Origin: Byssothecium circinans
Lineage: Eukaryota; Ascomycota; Dothideomycetes; Pleosporales; Massarinaceae
Length of the DNA stretch: 64,000 bases
NCBI GenBank assembly: GCA_010015675.1
Contig: ML976979.1
Coordinates: forward strand, 658,445 to 722,444
Direction of reading: 5' to 3'
The position numbers and the translations under genes were made by a program. The notes beneath the pieces were generated by a model. It made no database searches and was not told the origin of the DNA. It saw nothing but the letters and a program-made list of their open reading frames with translations. This document shows, in pieces, positions 53,697 through 64,000 of this stretch; the stretch's first letter is position 1; each line of letters opens with the position of its first letter.

Positions 53697-55153
53697 TAGA
53701 GTCATTGGGAAGGTCCTCACTCATAGGGCTGATGGACCTTTCGAAGTTAGGGGTACCTAGGTATGCTCAGCGAACGAAAGACCTTACCTAAATCAATTCA
53801 TACATATTTTTGGCATGTTCGACAATAGCCCTTCTGAAAGCTCCCACATATGACGGGCCTTCTCAATGAAAAAGGGTTGCACATCGGCGCGTTAGGTCCG
53901 AGCCAGAACTCTCTGGTACTAAGGTCGAGTTCCAAACCCGGTCGTGCGTGACAAATTGATTGCCCAGGTGAGTATCAGCACAGAATTGAGGGCCACGATG
54001 GATGGCTTCCAGATAGTTTCTAGCTGGATGATTGGTAGAGCCTTTTTTTTTGCCATGGCATACCTTTGGTGCTTGAACTTGCATATCGAATATACTATTC
54101 ATGTTGGAAGGAAGGTGCAGTCTGTCAGATTGATACGCTTTTCGTAGCTTCCGAATGAACGGCGGAAGGAATGCGAGCCAAGGTCATCTGGATCGATATT
54201 CTGCAATAACCAACAGGCTTCGAAAATGGTGAACATCCATGATCTCGTTGAAGGCGGCGGAAAAATGTTGTGCCCAGGCCGTACACTCATGGTCCTTTCC
54301 GAAATGAGCGACCTGAGACGACGGCCTACCGGGAGGCCTCGGCATGCTGGGGTTACCCGGTGTCCCAGCGCATGAAATATACGGATGGTGGGTCCGCCAC
54401 GGACGAGTTAACGGTCATTGTAGATGAGACGAGGATGGAGGTGGTGTGAAGTTGGTCGAACTGACTCTCTGGTATCGGTAAGCGAGGAGAAGGTTCGGAG
54501 ACGTGGAAGAGCTGGCATGAAAGAGGCTGGAAAAGAATGCGCTGCAGGATGCTGTACGGCTCGTTGCGTTCAATAATGGAACTCCACTTGCTTGCGCTGT
54601 ATTACCATGGTATTCGCTGATGGTGGCGTGGGAATGCGGCACCGATGGTTGGATTAGGCTACCTATGGTCGTGTAAGGTTCAGTAGCTTTGCCAACTCAA
54701 GTACATCGGCGCGATAGGCTCGTATTTTAAGTGATATCTTGGAGGCCATGGTATTCACTGTTCGTGATGAGAACAACAAGGACGGAAGACAACGCCAGTC
54801 AAGGCCTATAGATATCTGGATCCTGTCGTAGTGCAGAGCCAAGAGCCAATATCCTGTCCAGGGGCGAGGCCACGACTACTGCAAAAGTCAGCGCTACCAG
54901 CCCAAACGGGAGAATCGCCTGACAGATCTTCAGCGCCGAGCCTATACTCTACCGGAATTAGCAACATGCACTCAAAATTTCACATGGGGGCACCGTATCT
55001 CGGAAGCGCATATATTAAATGTTATGCCTCCTTCTCTACTTCGACTTTACGACCTTCGTCTTTCGCGTTCGTCACCGCTTCTTTCAACCTTGGAAGTCTT
55101 TGTGGCTTCTGCACATTCGCTTTGCTTCGTTTCTCGCTACATACAACTTAATA
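53697..55153. other. intergenic, no gene recognised
   Basis: About 1.4 kb between the transposon and the deacetylase gene. Short frames only. The last 150 bases are T/C-rich and look like a leader. Confidence 0.5.
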
Positions 55154-57498
55154 ATGCGCGATATTCTTCTAATAGGCCTCGTGGCCGCATCTGCTACCCG
55201 AGCTTCCGCAGCCTGCAGTTCGCCGCTCAAGATCGATGACTTCTCCCGATGGTCGAGCAACACCAACAGCCTCAACTCCTGGACTAGCGGTATGTCTGTT
55301 ACGCCTGTCTGGAAAACTGCTTCTAATTTTCCTCAGATGATGGTTCCATGGAGTCGATTTCCGCCAGCAATGGAGTCCTGTCGTTCAAACCAAAATCAGG
55401 ATCGTACTTTTACGAGACATTCGCATGCCAGGAAGCGTCATCAAACGGCTACGACTCGGTTCAGTTCAGCATCCAGGGCCCTGCAGGTGGTTCGGCTCTG
55501 CTTGAGATCCAGACCCAGTCCTCGTGCTCAGCCACTGCGTACAATTCAAACTGGGTTTCCATCTCCGGCTTGACGGGAAACACGCAGACCATCACTATTC
55601 CGCTCAGCCAATTCTCCGGAGCGAACGCCAATGCAGTGACTGCTTTCGTCTGGTCAACCTGGTCCTCTAATACCCACACATGGCAAATCAGCAATTTGCA
55701 GCTCGGCTGCGGTGGTGCCACTTCTACGTCCCTCACAGCTACCAAGGATGCGACAGGCACTCCCACCACTCTGATCACGGCTACTCCACCTCCTCAGCCC
55801 ACTGGAACTTGCGCGCCTCTTCTCATCGATGACTGGACTTCGCAATCTCGTCTGACGTTCTTGTTCTATAACGCTATGTTGTTGCCTACTTCTGACGACG
55901 CCACAATGACTTCCCTTGTTGTCGGCACTCCTGCGAAGAACCGCGTTACCATCAATCCCAAGGATGGTGGCTCGTACTTCTATTCCCAACTTGGTTGCAC
56001 TGACGCCAAGAAGAACGCTTATGGCGGTATTTCTCTTCGCATCAAGGCGCCTGCGGGGACTACGTTCTCTATTGAGCTCGACTCCTCGTCCAGCTGCAAC
56101 CCTGGAGCCGCCAATGCTATCACTCAGACAACGTCAGATCTTGGCTGGTCTTTCGATGGCACTGAGAAGCTCTACACGATTCCTTTCTCCAAGTACTCCG
56201 GCCTGGACACCAGCAAGCTTGTCACTATCCTCTTTGCGGGATTCAGTAAGCCTGTTTCTTTCGGTCCTCTAGCCTTTTACTGTGGCTCCACCGGCGAATA
56301 CATCGTTTCTACCACTGCTGTTCCCGCTGGTCCTTCCTCCACAGTGGCTGCCCCCGCCGGTACCGCACCAGCTCTCGTTATCGATAAGTTTGCCAACCCC
56401 AACCAAAACGCCCTCAACTTCTGGCATGGGGCCGACGAGGGTCTATCGAGCACATACAGTGGCGGCAAGCTTACGCTTACATCCACCGATTCTGACTACT
56501 CCTTTTTCACTCAGGTGTCTGGCTCCTGCACCGACATGAGCAAGTACAAGGGCTCGTACCTACACATCGCCTACAGTGGAAGCACGGCCTTTTCCGTCGC
56601 CATTCAGCAGCACAATAGCAAGTGTGATGAGACCATTGCCCCGTACCCCGAGACGTGGGATTCCCTCGAGGCCAGCCGCTACGCCAAAGACGGAAACATC
56701 TATATGCCGATAAGCCACTTCAACATCGACCTGGCCCGTACTATCGGTATCGCGCTCAAGGGTTTCTACACGAGGGACCCCGTCACCCTCTCCGTGATTG
56801 AAATCGTGCCCTCCGTTCCCGCGGGTACCATCATCCCCAACAAGCTCGAATCAGGTGACCTCGTCTTCGCCTGCAAGCGACCCAACAGCTTCGCGTTCGC
56901 TATCGATGATGGATCCCCACAGTACGCGCAGGAAGTCATGAAGATCGTCAAGGAGGAAAACATCAAAGTGACCTTCTTCACCGTCGGAGCTCCCCTCCTC
57001 GACGCCAGCACCAACCTCACCAACGTGTACCGTGAGATGCAGTCCCAGGGTCACCAGGTAGCTCTACACTCGTACACGCACCCGAAGATGGAGGGCCTTC
57101 CCGACTACGCGGCCATCGACTGGGAGTACAACGAGGACATCAAGGCTGTCCAGCAGCAGCTCAACGGTCTGCACACCAACTACTTCCGTCCTCCCTTCGG
57201 CACCGAGGGTGCGCGTATGAGACAGCGCCTCGCGCAGACTCTGGGGGCCAAGCCGACGATTACGATGTGGAGCGTTGATGTGGAGGATTGGCTTTGGGCT
57301 GAGACGAATACGCCGGAGCAGCAGCTCACTGCTTTCCAGCGTGATGTCGACAAGGGTGGTAACTTGGTCGTTTTGCATTATCTTTATCCCAGCACCGTGA
57401 GCTATCTTCGCGAATTCATCCGCAAGGCGAAGGCTACGGGCAAGCAGCTTATGCGTGTCGATCAGTGTATGATGGATCCTAATGCGCCTGCGTTGTAA
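55154..57498 (+). CDS. secreted polysaccharide (chitin) deacetylase with three N-terminal beta domains
   Basis: Two exons, 55154-55289 and 55337-57498, with a 47-base intron (GTATGT..CTCAG) in phase; 765 residues. Residues 1-20 are a signal peptide (MRDILLIGLVAASATRASA). Three similar domains of about 130-160 residues follow, each starting with a (CS)SPLKIDDF / CAPLLIDDW / APALVIDKF strand and containing a GSYFYxxxxC or SFFTQVSGSC pair; they resemble galactose-binding-like carbohydrate modules. The C-terminal NodB domain has AIDDGSPQYAQ (D569, D570), LHSYTHPKM (H623, H627), YFRPPFGTEGARMR, MWSVDVEDW and VVLHYLYP. Metal-dependent NodB enzymes remove N-acetyl groups from chitin or related polymers; fungi use them in wall remodelling or to hide chitin from plant chitinases. 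The product is probably extracellular. Confidence 0.93.
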
Positions 57499-59235
57499 GT
57501 CTTGGTGGTTGAAGAGATGGAGTGATGAGGGGTAGGGGAGTTTAAAAGCTGTTCTTGTAGTAATCGTAATGCTCGTCATGACTCGACTGATATCAAAAAA
57601 ATCGTCTTCATGATATCACTAGTAACTATGGCGTATAACATCGCAGTAGTGCTTTAGTCATATAAAAGTTCAATTTAGCGCTGTGATATAGACGTCAATC
57701 AATCTTCTGGCCGGTTACTAAAAACGAGACTTACCACGTTATACGTCCCTACCAAGGCAGGTGATTCGGTGGCAGCCTGCCTTACATGGGCCAATCTCAA
57801 AATCCAAGTTCTATCGTACATAAAGTGAATTCCTGAATTAGATTAGATCCATCCATGCCTTTAAGCTCTGCGAAGCCTACCATCAGCCTGCACCATCCAG
57901 CCCTCGGAGCCCACCATCTTGGTCGCATAAAACAGGCTGTAATTGATCGACCCCAACTTGGCACAGTTGGAGCCAAAGGACTGGTTTTGAACATCAGCGA
58001 CTACCTTCGTAGCTTTACCGGTATATAAGGAATGCCTTATAGTGTTTGACCGATACGTCTTTAAGGCAATGAGTCTATAGCGAGAAAGCTCCAGTTCGTG
58101 TAAAGCAAGCTATTGAAGTGTAACCGAAATTAGTATCTAAGTAAGATTGTCGTACTTACTCGTGCCCGATATTTTTGATAACTAGACGCACGTTATTCGC
58201 ATTGCCAAAAAAATGAAGGTGACCCAAGCCCTGACGGAGTGCGTGATATTCGGCGGCATCGTATATTGGGATCATGGTAAGGAGAGGCAAGCGGAAATGT
58301 TAGCAATCAGATATCCACGGGCTGTCGGGTCTGCTAGAGACCAACTCAGTTGTGATGGCTAGTCTTTATCCCGGGCGAGCTTTCGACATGTCTGCTGTTT
58401 GGCAGGGAACGAGCCGATGTCCAAAATTGGCGATGCATAGGCAGCCGAACCCAGGGTCAAGAGAGTTAGTGAAGATTGTTTGATGGCGTCGAGGATAGAG
58501 TTCAAGCTAGATAGTGATATGATGGGAAGAAAGGGGAAAAATAAAGTTCACTGCTAGAGAACGAAGGGTATGCTCACAAGCTCCGGCCTTTGAAGTCTTG
58601 GGAGTGAGTGAGGCCATGTTAAGGGTATATGTGGGTATTAATATCCTACACTTGGAAGGGCAGGTGGATAAACTCGGGTCAGCACACAGCAAGGCGTTGA
58701 GCATCTCTTGCCAATGTCAGCTGGGGTCAGTAGTGGATCGGTGCTTTTTTGAACGGCCGTTGAGAATGCGGTCTGAATATCCGGACATCATCGGAGCACG
58801 ATCCCAAGTGCTGTGCCGCTAAGTTCAGGGTCAGGTAATCTCGCGAGCATCGCGAGAAGTGGAAGCGAGGCTGCTCCACTACAGTGCATCGGCTCCACCC
58901 ATTCTGTACCCGCCCGCCACATCAATGCATGTATGCTCAGACGACTACTGGCTTGGGGAGGAGGGATGTGGATAAGCGCTAAGACGAATTGCCAGTCCGA
59001 AATGGTTCGATTACGCCGCAAACATTGCACCTCACTCCCCACTTCGCTTGAAAAGCGTTTACGGCGTAGTCTTACAGCTGTAGGCTAAACAGATAAAAAG
59101 ACGAAGTGCGGAGACGTGCTCTGCATGTGCATACCTAGCCAGCCCTTGCCCACGTCTACTTCTGCGCTCATCACCTATAATCTAAACTCCGTACTAATCA
59201 CTCCCCTCAATCAGTACATATATCAACTACCCGAC
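57499..59235. other. intergenic, no gene recognised
   Basis: About 1.7 kb. Short open frames on both strands lack domains. The region near 57600-58150 is A/T-rich. The last 150 bases are C/A-rich leader-like sequence for the hydrolase gene. Confidence 0.5.
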
Positions 59236-60796
59236 ATGGCCACAGCATTTGAAAAGCGGCTCAATGAGCTCCAAGAAGCAGGAACACTACCTGGCGGAGT
59301 CTTTGTTGCTACTGATGCTTCAGGTATGAAGTTTCTCCTCATAAAAATCCATTCAAACCCCCCCAATGTCCGCTCAATTACCTCTTCACAGCTTCCCTCG
59401 TACTATATCCTGACCCATCCAGGCGATTTCAATTACACCCATTCCCTCGGCGTATCCACGACGTCGCCCACCGCGAACCCCAAGCCCGCCTTCACGCCCA
59501 ACACCCGTCTAGTAATCGCCTCATGCACGAAGCTATTCACCGCTATAGCGGTGCTAAAAGCCGTCGAGACCGGCAAACTCTCTTTAGACGAGGATCTCCG
59601 ACACACCGTCCTCCCCGAGCTAGACGCGCTCCAAATCATCGAGAGCGTGGATCAGAGCACCGGTGCCCTTGTCATGAAACCCAACGACCACCCTATCACA
59701 TTACGGTACTGACCATCTCGCTGTTCAACTTTTTTAGACCTTGCTTTACTGACATGAATGCCAGCCATCTCCTCACCCATACCTCCGGCCTCGGCTACGA
59801 TCTTGCCGATCCGCCTCTTCTGGCCTGGCACGCCCAAAACGGGACTACGCCATGGACTGGGCCTACGGTTCCAGCGCGGATGGCCGTGCCGCTGCAATTC
59901 ACGCCCGGGTCGGGGTGGCGGTACGGTGTGGGGACGGATTGGGCTGGGCTCGCTGTTGAACGCGCGTGTGGGCAGGAGCTGGAGGATTTTCTGCGTGACC
60001 ATGTGTGGGAGAAGTTGGGAATCAAGAAGGCCACGTTTCGGAGGGAAAGGTTGAGGGAGGAACAATCTGCGGCTGGCCGCGTGGAGGATGGCGAGTGGGC
60101 GGAAGAGAGCATGTTGGTTCCGCCACAGGGAGCTGTGGGATCGGTTGCTGGAGCAGCACCGGGAGTGGCGGCCAATTCAGATGTTTTGCCCGTCGCGGTT
60201 CCGTTGCGGGGATTCAGCATGCTCGGTGGGTTGACTAAGGCTTCTGGGGGAGGTGGCTTGTCATGTACGGCTGCGGAGTACCTCTCTTTGCTAAAGGCTG
60301 TCCTTACGAAGGATCAAACGGTCCTGAGCGAGAAGTCGTGGGACGAGCTGCTGGCTCCGCAAGTAGGTCGGGATAGACCGGTGGGTAAAGAAGCGTGGGA
60401 GGCTTTGAACAAGATCCTTAGAGAAGACGACATAGCAGATGTTAATTGCGGGATGAACTTGCCAAGGGAAGTGGCGAAGAGCTTCAGTCTAGCAGGTCTG
60501 GTGAGTGAGGACACTTTTGAAGCCACGGAGGGAGTGAAAATTAGCAAAGGTACCGTCCTTTGGGGAGGTATGACGGGGATGGCGTGGGTAAGTTCGAGAT
60601 TCCTCATTGGTGTACTGTATGAGCTGGACTAATGGTTCTGGTCTAGTTTGTGGATCGCGAAACGGGTTTATGTGGGCTGGCGGCGCCGCAGGTTTTCGCG
60701 TTCGGTCAGCGCCCGATCCATGACTTGAATGCTCTTTGGCTTAGGCAGATCTTTAAGTGGTACAACGAACACAAGAACGGAACTGTATCTGCGTGA
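59236..60796 (+). CDS. beta-lactamase-like / LovD-type serine hydrolase
   Basis: Four exons: 59236-59323, 59423-59705, 59765-60587 and 60647-60796. The introns are 99, 59 and 59 bases with GT..AG ends; phases close to 447 residues. The class C beta-lactamase fold shows the nucleophile motif SCTK (S63, K66), HLLTHTSGLGYDLADPP, the second motif region WRYGVGTDWAGLAVERACGQ (Y177), then FSMLGGLTKASGGGGLSCTA, and WGGMTGMAWFVDRETGLCGL near the C-terminus. There is no signal peptide, so an intracellular enzyme is likely. Relatives include esterases and LovD, a polyketide acyltransferase; no polyketide synthase lies in this window, so a secondary-metabolite role is open. Confidence 0.92.
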
Positions 60797-63517
60797 GGCT
60801 CGCAACTGCTGCATGTATGATTATATCATATATCTATGCTAGCTAAGCTTTATGGGGAAAGTCATTAGTGATACTTCGATTTTTGGATAGAACTCAGCAT
60901 GTTTAAGAAGTATTCATAGCAGCACCGTCCAATTGCTCTTGTACTATTTGCACAGTATCTTCTATCCCTGGGCATCAGCGGCGTTCTACGTCCCATTTAT
61001 TGGCAAAGTGGATTTTCATTAGACCATGAACCTTATTAGGCTGCTCGATAGCGTCCACGGTGCACGATTAAGCAGTGTTGATAGGCCTGACAGGCTTTCC
61101 CGAAATGTTCCAATAATTACTAGCGCTACCAATCGTAGGGTTACGACGATACTTAGCTGGCAGACTCGTAATCATTATCGTTGAGCCAAAAACTTTCTGG
61201 CTCGGGTGAAACGATACGCGTGGTGGTTGACTGGGCAAACGCTTGGTGGTTGACTGGGCAAACGCTAAGGTTTGGATTAGTTTTAGACTTTCTTTGCATG
61301 CGGTTTTTCACTTACACGATACCCCAGCGCGAAAATCCCAATGCTTTAGATTTTCTTCGCCTTTTCTCAACTGAAACTTGAAGAGCACGGGGATAGGGGT
61401 AATAGCCACGGCATGTCGGGCAACCGTAAGTTGATGATGCGTGCGCTCAGGAAAGCCGTAAGAGCATTATCATTTCCTTCCTGGTAGTGCCTTGTTAAGG
61501 AGAATTCCAGGGGCTTGCAGTAAAGCCGCCCACTGATGAGGAGTTAGAATTACCCCGGTTGGACTTTGTCGCAAGGGCCACGAGCTTGGAGAGCTAAAGC
61601 ACGCTAGAAGGACCAGGGACGGCTGGCGTGAAAGCGAGGGGGTTGGTGAGAAATCTGAGGATGTGAGGACGTGTGGATAGATGAGACAGTGAGGATGTGG
61701 TGTTGTATGTATATGTACGGCACAGCATTCAAGTAGCACCTGCAGTGTCGCGGTCCCAAAGCGTATTGTCCGGGCGTGTACCTTCAAAGGTTTGCATGTG
61801 ATTCTTCGTGATAGAGGTGCCAGAAGTCGGTCAAAAGCTCTATTGCCGTAACTCGCGTATAAAATGCAGCGCGGTACTCAAGCCAAAAGAAAGACAGGAA
61901 GATGCACGTGCCGAAATCCGCCCTGCCGACTTCGCGTGCCCGCCACGTACGTGGCGTCGATTGGCGGGCGGTGGATATCGTCAACATTTATAATTTCGAT
62001 CTTCCCCGTTAACTCCAACACCAACACTTCCACCACCACCTATTATTCGCTCAGAACACGGGGGCTTCGACTGCCGAGGAACGCCCCGAGCTTTGCAGAC
62101 GAGATGTCGCGATGGGACTACGACTCGCTAGCTCGCTCGAGTGCTGTTGTGAGAGAGCGCCACAGCGAGGAGACAGGCGGGAGGCGGGTTGAACTCGGCC
62201 AGTACGCCCGCTGGATGGCGTTGACGCAAAGCTTGGCTATAAAATAAGCCACGCCACGAGTCTTGAACGACGTGCGAGCGCCCTGCTCCGACGACCTGCG
62301 AAGACGGGGGACTGGTATCCTTCAGCCCTGAGTCCCGGCTTCATGTCTACGACGCTCCACTCCTGACGATCAGACGCACATCTACAGCGCAGAAGGCAGC
62401 ACGGGGCGAACGGATCGGGGCAAAAGGCACTACTCAGAGAAAATACAAAGGCGCAAGTTTCCTCGTGCGGGATGAGATCCGCGATCAGTGGCTCGTTACT
62501 CCATGGTGCCCGGCCAGAAGAGCTAGTCAAACCACACCAAAAGACCTCCGGCGCCGAACCCAGCAAGCAGGTATCCAATTATTCCAATAGTCTGGACGTT
62601 CAAGGTACGAAGCGCAGTGCAGGAGAAAGAGCGGGAACGCTAGAAATTCAAATTATCCGACTGGGGCGAATTTGTCTTCCAATGCGCGGTGGCTTTCTTT
62701 CCTTTCCTTCCCTTGCCTTCTTTTAGACTTTCTCTCCTGCATCTGCCGGACCTATTGTAGGGAAGCGTGAATTGAAGGCGAACTGCCATCGTCCCTCGTC
62801 CCTCGTCCCTCGGTTCTTCCCTGCACATCGTCGCCTTTGAAACATCTTCTTTCGCACCCTGCACTCGCACCTACACCCCTGATCACCACCAGCGCCCTAT
62901 CATTATCACTACACCTCCACCCTCATCCACAGATACGATCCGATCGCTGCGCATCAAAACAAAAAACCGTGGACCCCTCTATTTACAGGACAATATTCCC
63001 ACCATCCACTCCACCTAACCTCATCGCCTCGGCAGACGGTACCGAAATCCCCAAACCGAAGAGTCGAAGACCCCAGTGCCCTCTATCTCTGACGCAAACA
63101 CGACACAGACGTCGTTGCACAGTGCGCATACTGGCACACGGGTCTACACTCACCCTTCTCACGCCATCGGCCCTATTTCGCCCAAACCTTATTATCGATC
63201 AAAATCACACCTCCTACCCTTGTACACTAAACCACTGGAGCGACACGCGGTACAGAGCGGAATATTTCCTTATTCTGGGCACGTTGTAGCTTTTGCCGCA
63301 CGCGACGGCTCGGGTGGACGTAAGCGTTCTTTTTGGTCCAAGACGTGTGCCGTCTGTCACTCATCTGTACACGACATACATATAGCCGATCACTCCACTC
63401 CTTGACAACGTCCTACGATACCGAACGAACGGAGCGCAGCATAACGTCAAAGAGGCCTGGGCGCCTTGAATTAATTGATCGACCCTTGATTTCCCAGTAC
63501 TCTGTCTGCATGGAGAT
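60797..63517. other. long intergenic region and receptor 5' leader
   Basis: About 2.7 kb. A 23-bp exact tandem duplication lies at 61221-61266. A short frame near 61864-62247 ends in a plausible peptide (MSRWDYDSLARSS...) but has no family or splice support. C/A-rich sequence from about 62840 to 63400 looks like leader sequence of the gene at 63518. Confidence 0.5.
61221..61266. repeat. exact 23-bp tandem duplication
   Basis: The unit TGGTGGTTGACTGGGCAAAC plus GCT occurs twice head to tail (61221-61243, 61244-61266) with no mismatch. Confidence 0.92.
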
Positions 63518-64000
63518 ATGTCTGCCCTGGAGCCTGAGTCTGGGATTTGGTATGCGACATGTTGGTTGGTGACTTTGACGCGGATGCTGTCAAGGAGACT
63601 GCATGCTGGTTCATGGAGTGCGCTCAAGTTGGATGACTATCTCATCTGTGTGGCCATGGTAAGTCTTTACTCCTCATTTCTCATCCCGTTTATCTATCCA
63701 TCGTATGCAGTGGACTAATTCGATCATGAAATCAGGGCACGTTGACTGTGCTCATGACCGTCATGCACATCGTTGTGACGTCTTCCAGCAACCTCATCCC
63801 GCCGGGTACAGATGTAACAAAGTTCACCCAGCACGAGGTTCAGTTGAGGATATACGGATCGAAACTCGTGCTGGTGGTTGAGCAGATGCAGATCTGCACG
63901 ATTTGGTTGGTGAAAGCTTGTCTGTTGCTGATGTATTGGCGGATGACGTATGTTACACCTTTCTTTCCTCCTTCTCTACCTCCGGCAAAGATGCTTATAT
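63518..64000 (+). CDS. rhodopsin-like (PTH11-type) integral membrane protein, 5' part
   Basis: ATG 63518 begins exon 1 (63518-63658); an intron at 63659-63735 (GTAAGT..AATCAG, phase 0) leads to exon 2 (63736-63947), followed by a donor GTATGT at 63948. The gene runs off the window. The encoded part has two membrane segments, LDDYLICVAMGTLTVLMTVM and VEQMQICTIWLVKACLLLMY followed by WRMT. The KLDDYL motif before the first segment and KACLLLMYWRMT are typical of the fungal rhodopsin-domain family that includes PTH11-like receptors. The family senses surface or host cues in some plant pathogens; the ligand is unknown here. Confidence 0.8.

Noticed and set aside
53863..54642. Possible tRNA or gene remnants after the transposon
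   Set aside because: GTTCCAAACCC near 53930 recalls a T-arm, but no matching acceptor stem or anticodon arm can be drawn; the open frames lack domains.
57797..58822. Possible decayed gene in the spacer after the deacetylase
   Set aside because: Only short frames without a recognisable motif; not enough to call a pseudogene.

Overview
The window is nuclear DNA of a filamentous ascomycete (Pezizomycotina, probably Dothideomycetes; the class is an inference). The evidence is short GT..AG introns of about 45-130 bases with CTAAC/CTGAC-like branch sites, a HET-domain gene, a deuterolysin, an IRS4-type EH-domain gene, a PTH11/rhodopsin-like receptor start, and a pogo/Fot1-type transposon whose stops all look like repeat-induced point mutation (RIP). 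No rRNA, tRNA or CRISPR array was recognised. All exon boundaries were worked out by hand from splice motifs and reading-frame phase.

Layout. 0-9 kb: a RING-H2 gene, an eroded small cysteine-containing gene, a membrane-anchored protein resembling a deuterolysin propeptide, and a complete M35 deuterolysin. 9-14 kb: a Ser/Thr-rich surface protein, a broken F-box-like gene and a HET-domain gene. 14-23.4 kb is housekeeping: a JMJD7-like JmjC hydroxylase, IRS4 and DNA ligase IV in divergent orientation, a glutathione S-transferase-like gene with a 27-bp triple repeat upstream, and an IMP1-type mitochondrial inner membrane peptidase. 23.8-29.7 kb is the most unusual block: a small orphan gene, a class 3 lipase, and, divergent from the lipase, a 918-residue Cys-rich protein with a possible permuted papain-like (LRAT/NlpC-P60) His...Asn-Cys core. 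30-41 kb: an ERG26-like dehydrogenase, a large LRR protein, ribosomal protein L5 and, divergent from it, actin-related protein 2. 42-51.7 kb: an Ser/Pro-rich conserved-looking protein, a heme oxygenase-like tail-anchored protein with a probable GC-AG intron, a Tyr/Arg-rich repeat protein and a DUF427 protein. 51.9-53.7 kb: a 1.8-kb pogo/Fot1 element. 55-64 kb: a secreted chitin/polysaccharide deacetylase with three tandem N-terminal beta domains, a class C beta-lactamase/LovD-like serine hydrolase, and the 5' part of a rhodopsin-like membrane protein cut by the window end.

How the genes relate. Housekeeping genes (repair, ribosome, actin branching, mitochondrial processing) alternate with accessory genes for secretion, cell wall and self/non-self recognition. 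Damage is limited to the F-box-like gene, the small cysteine-rich gene and the transposon. The lipase / 918-residue divergent pair with the neighbouring orphan is the best candidate for an undescribed functional unit.
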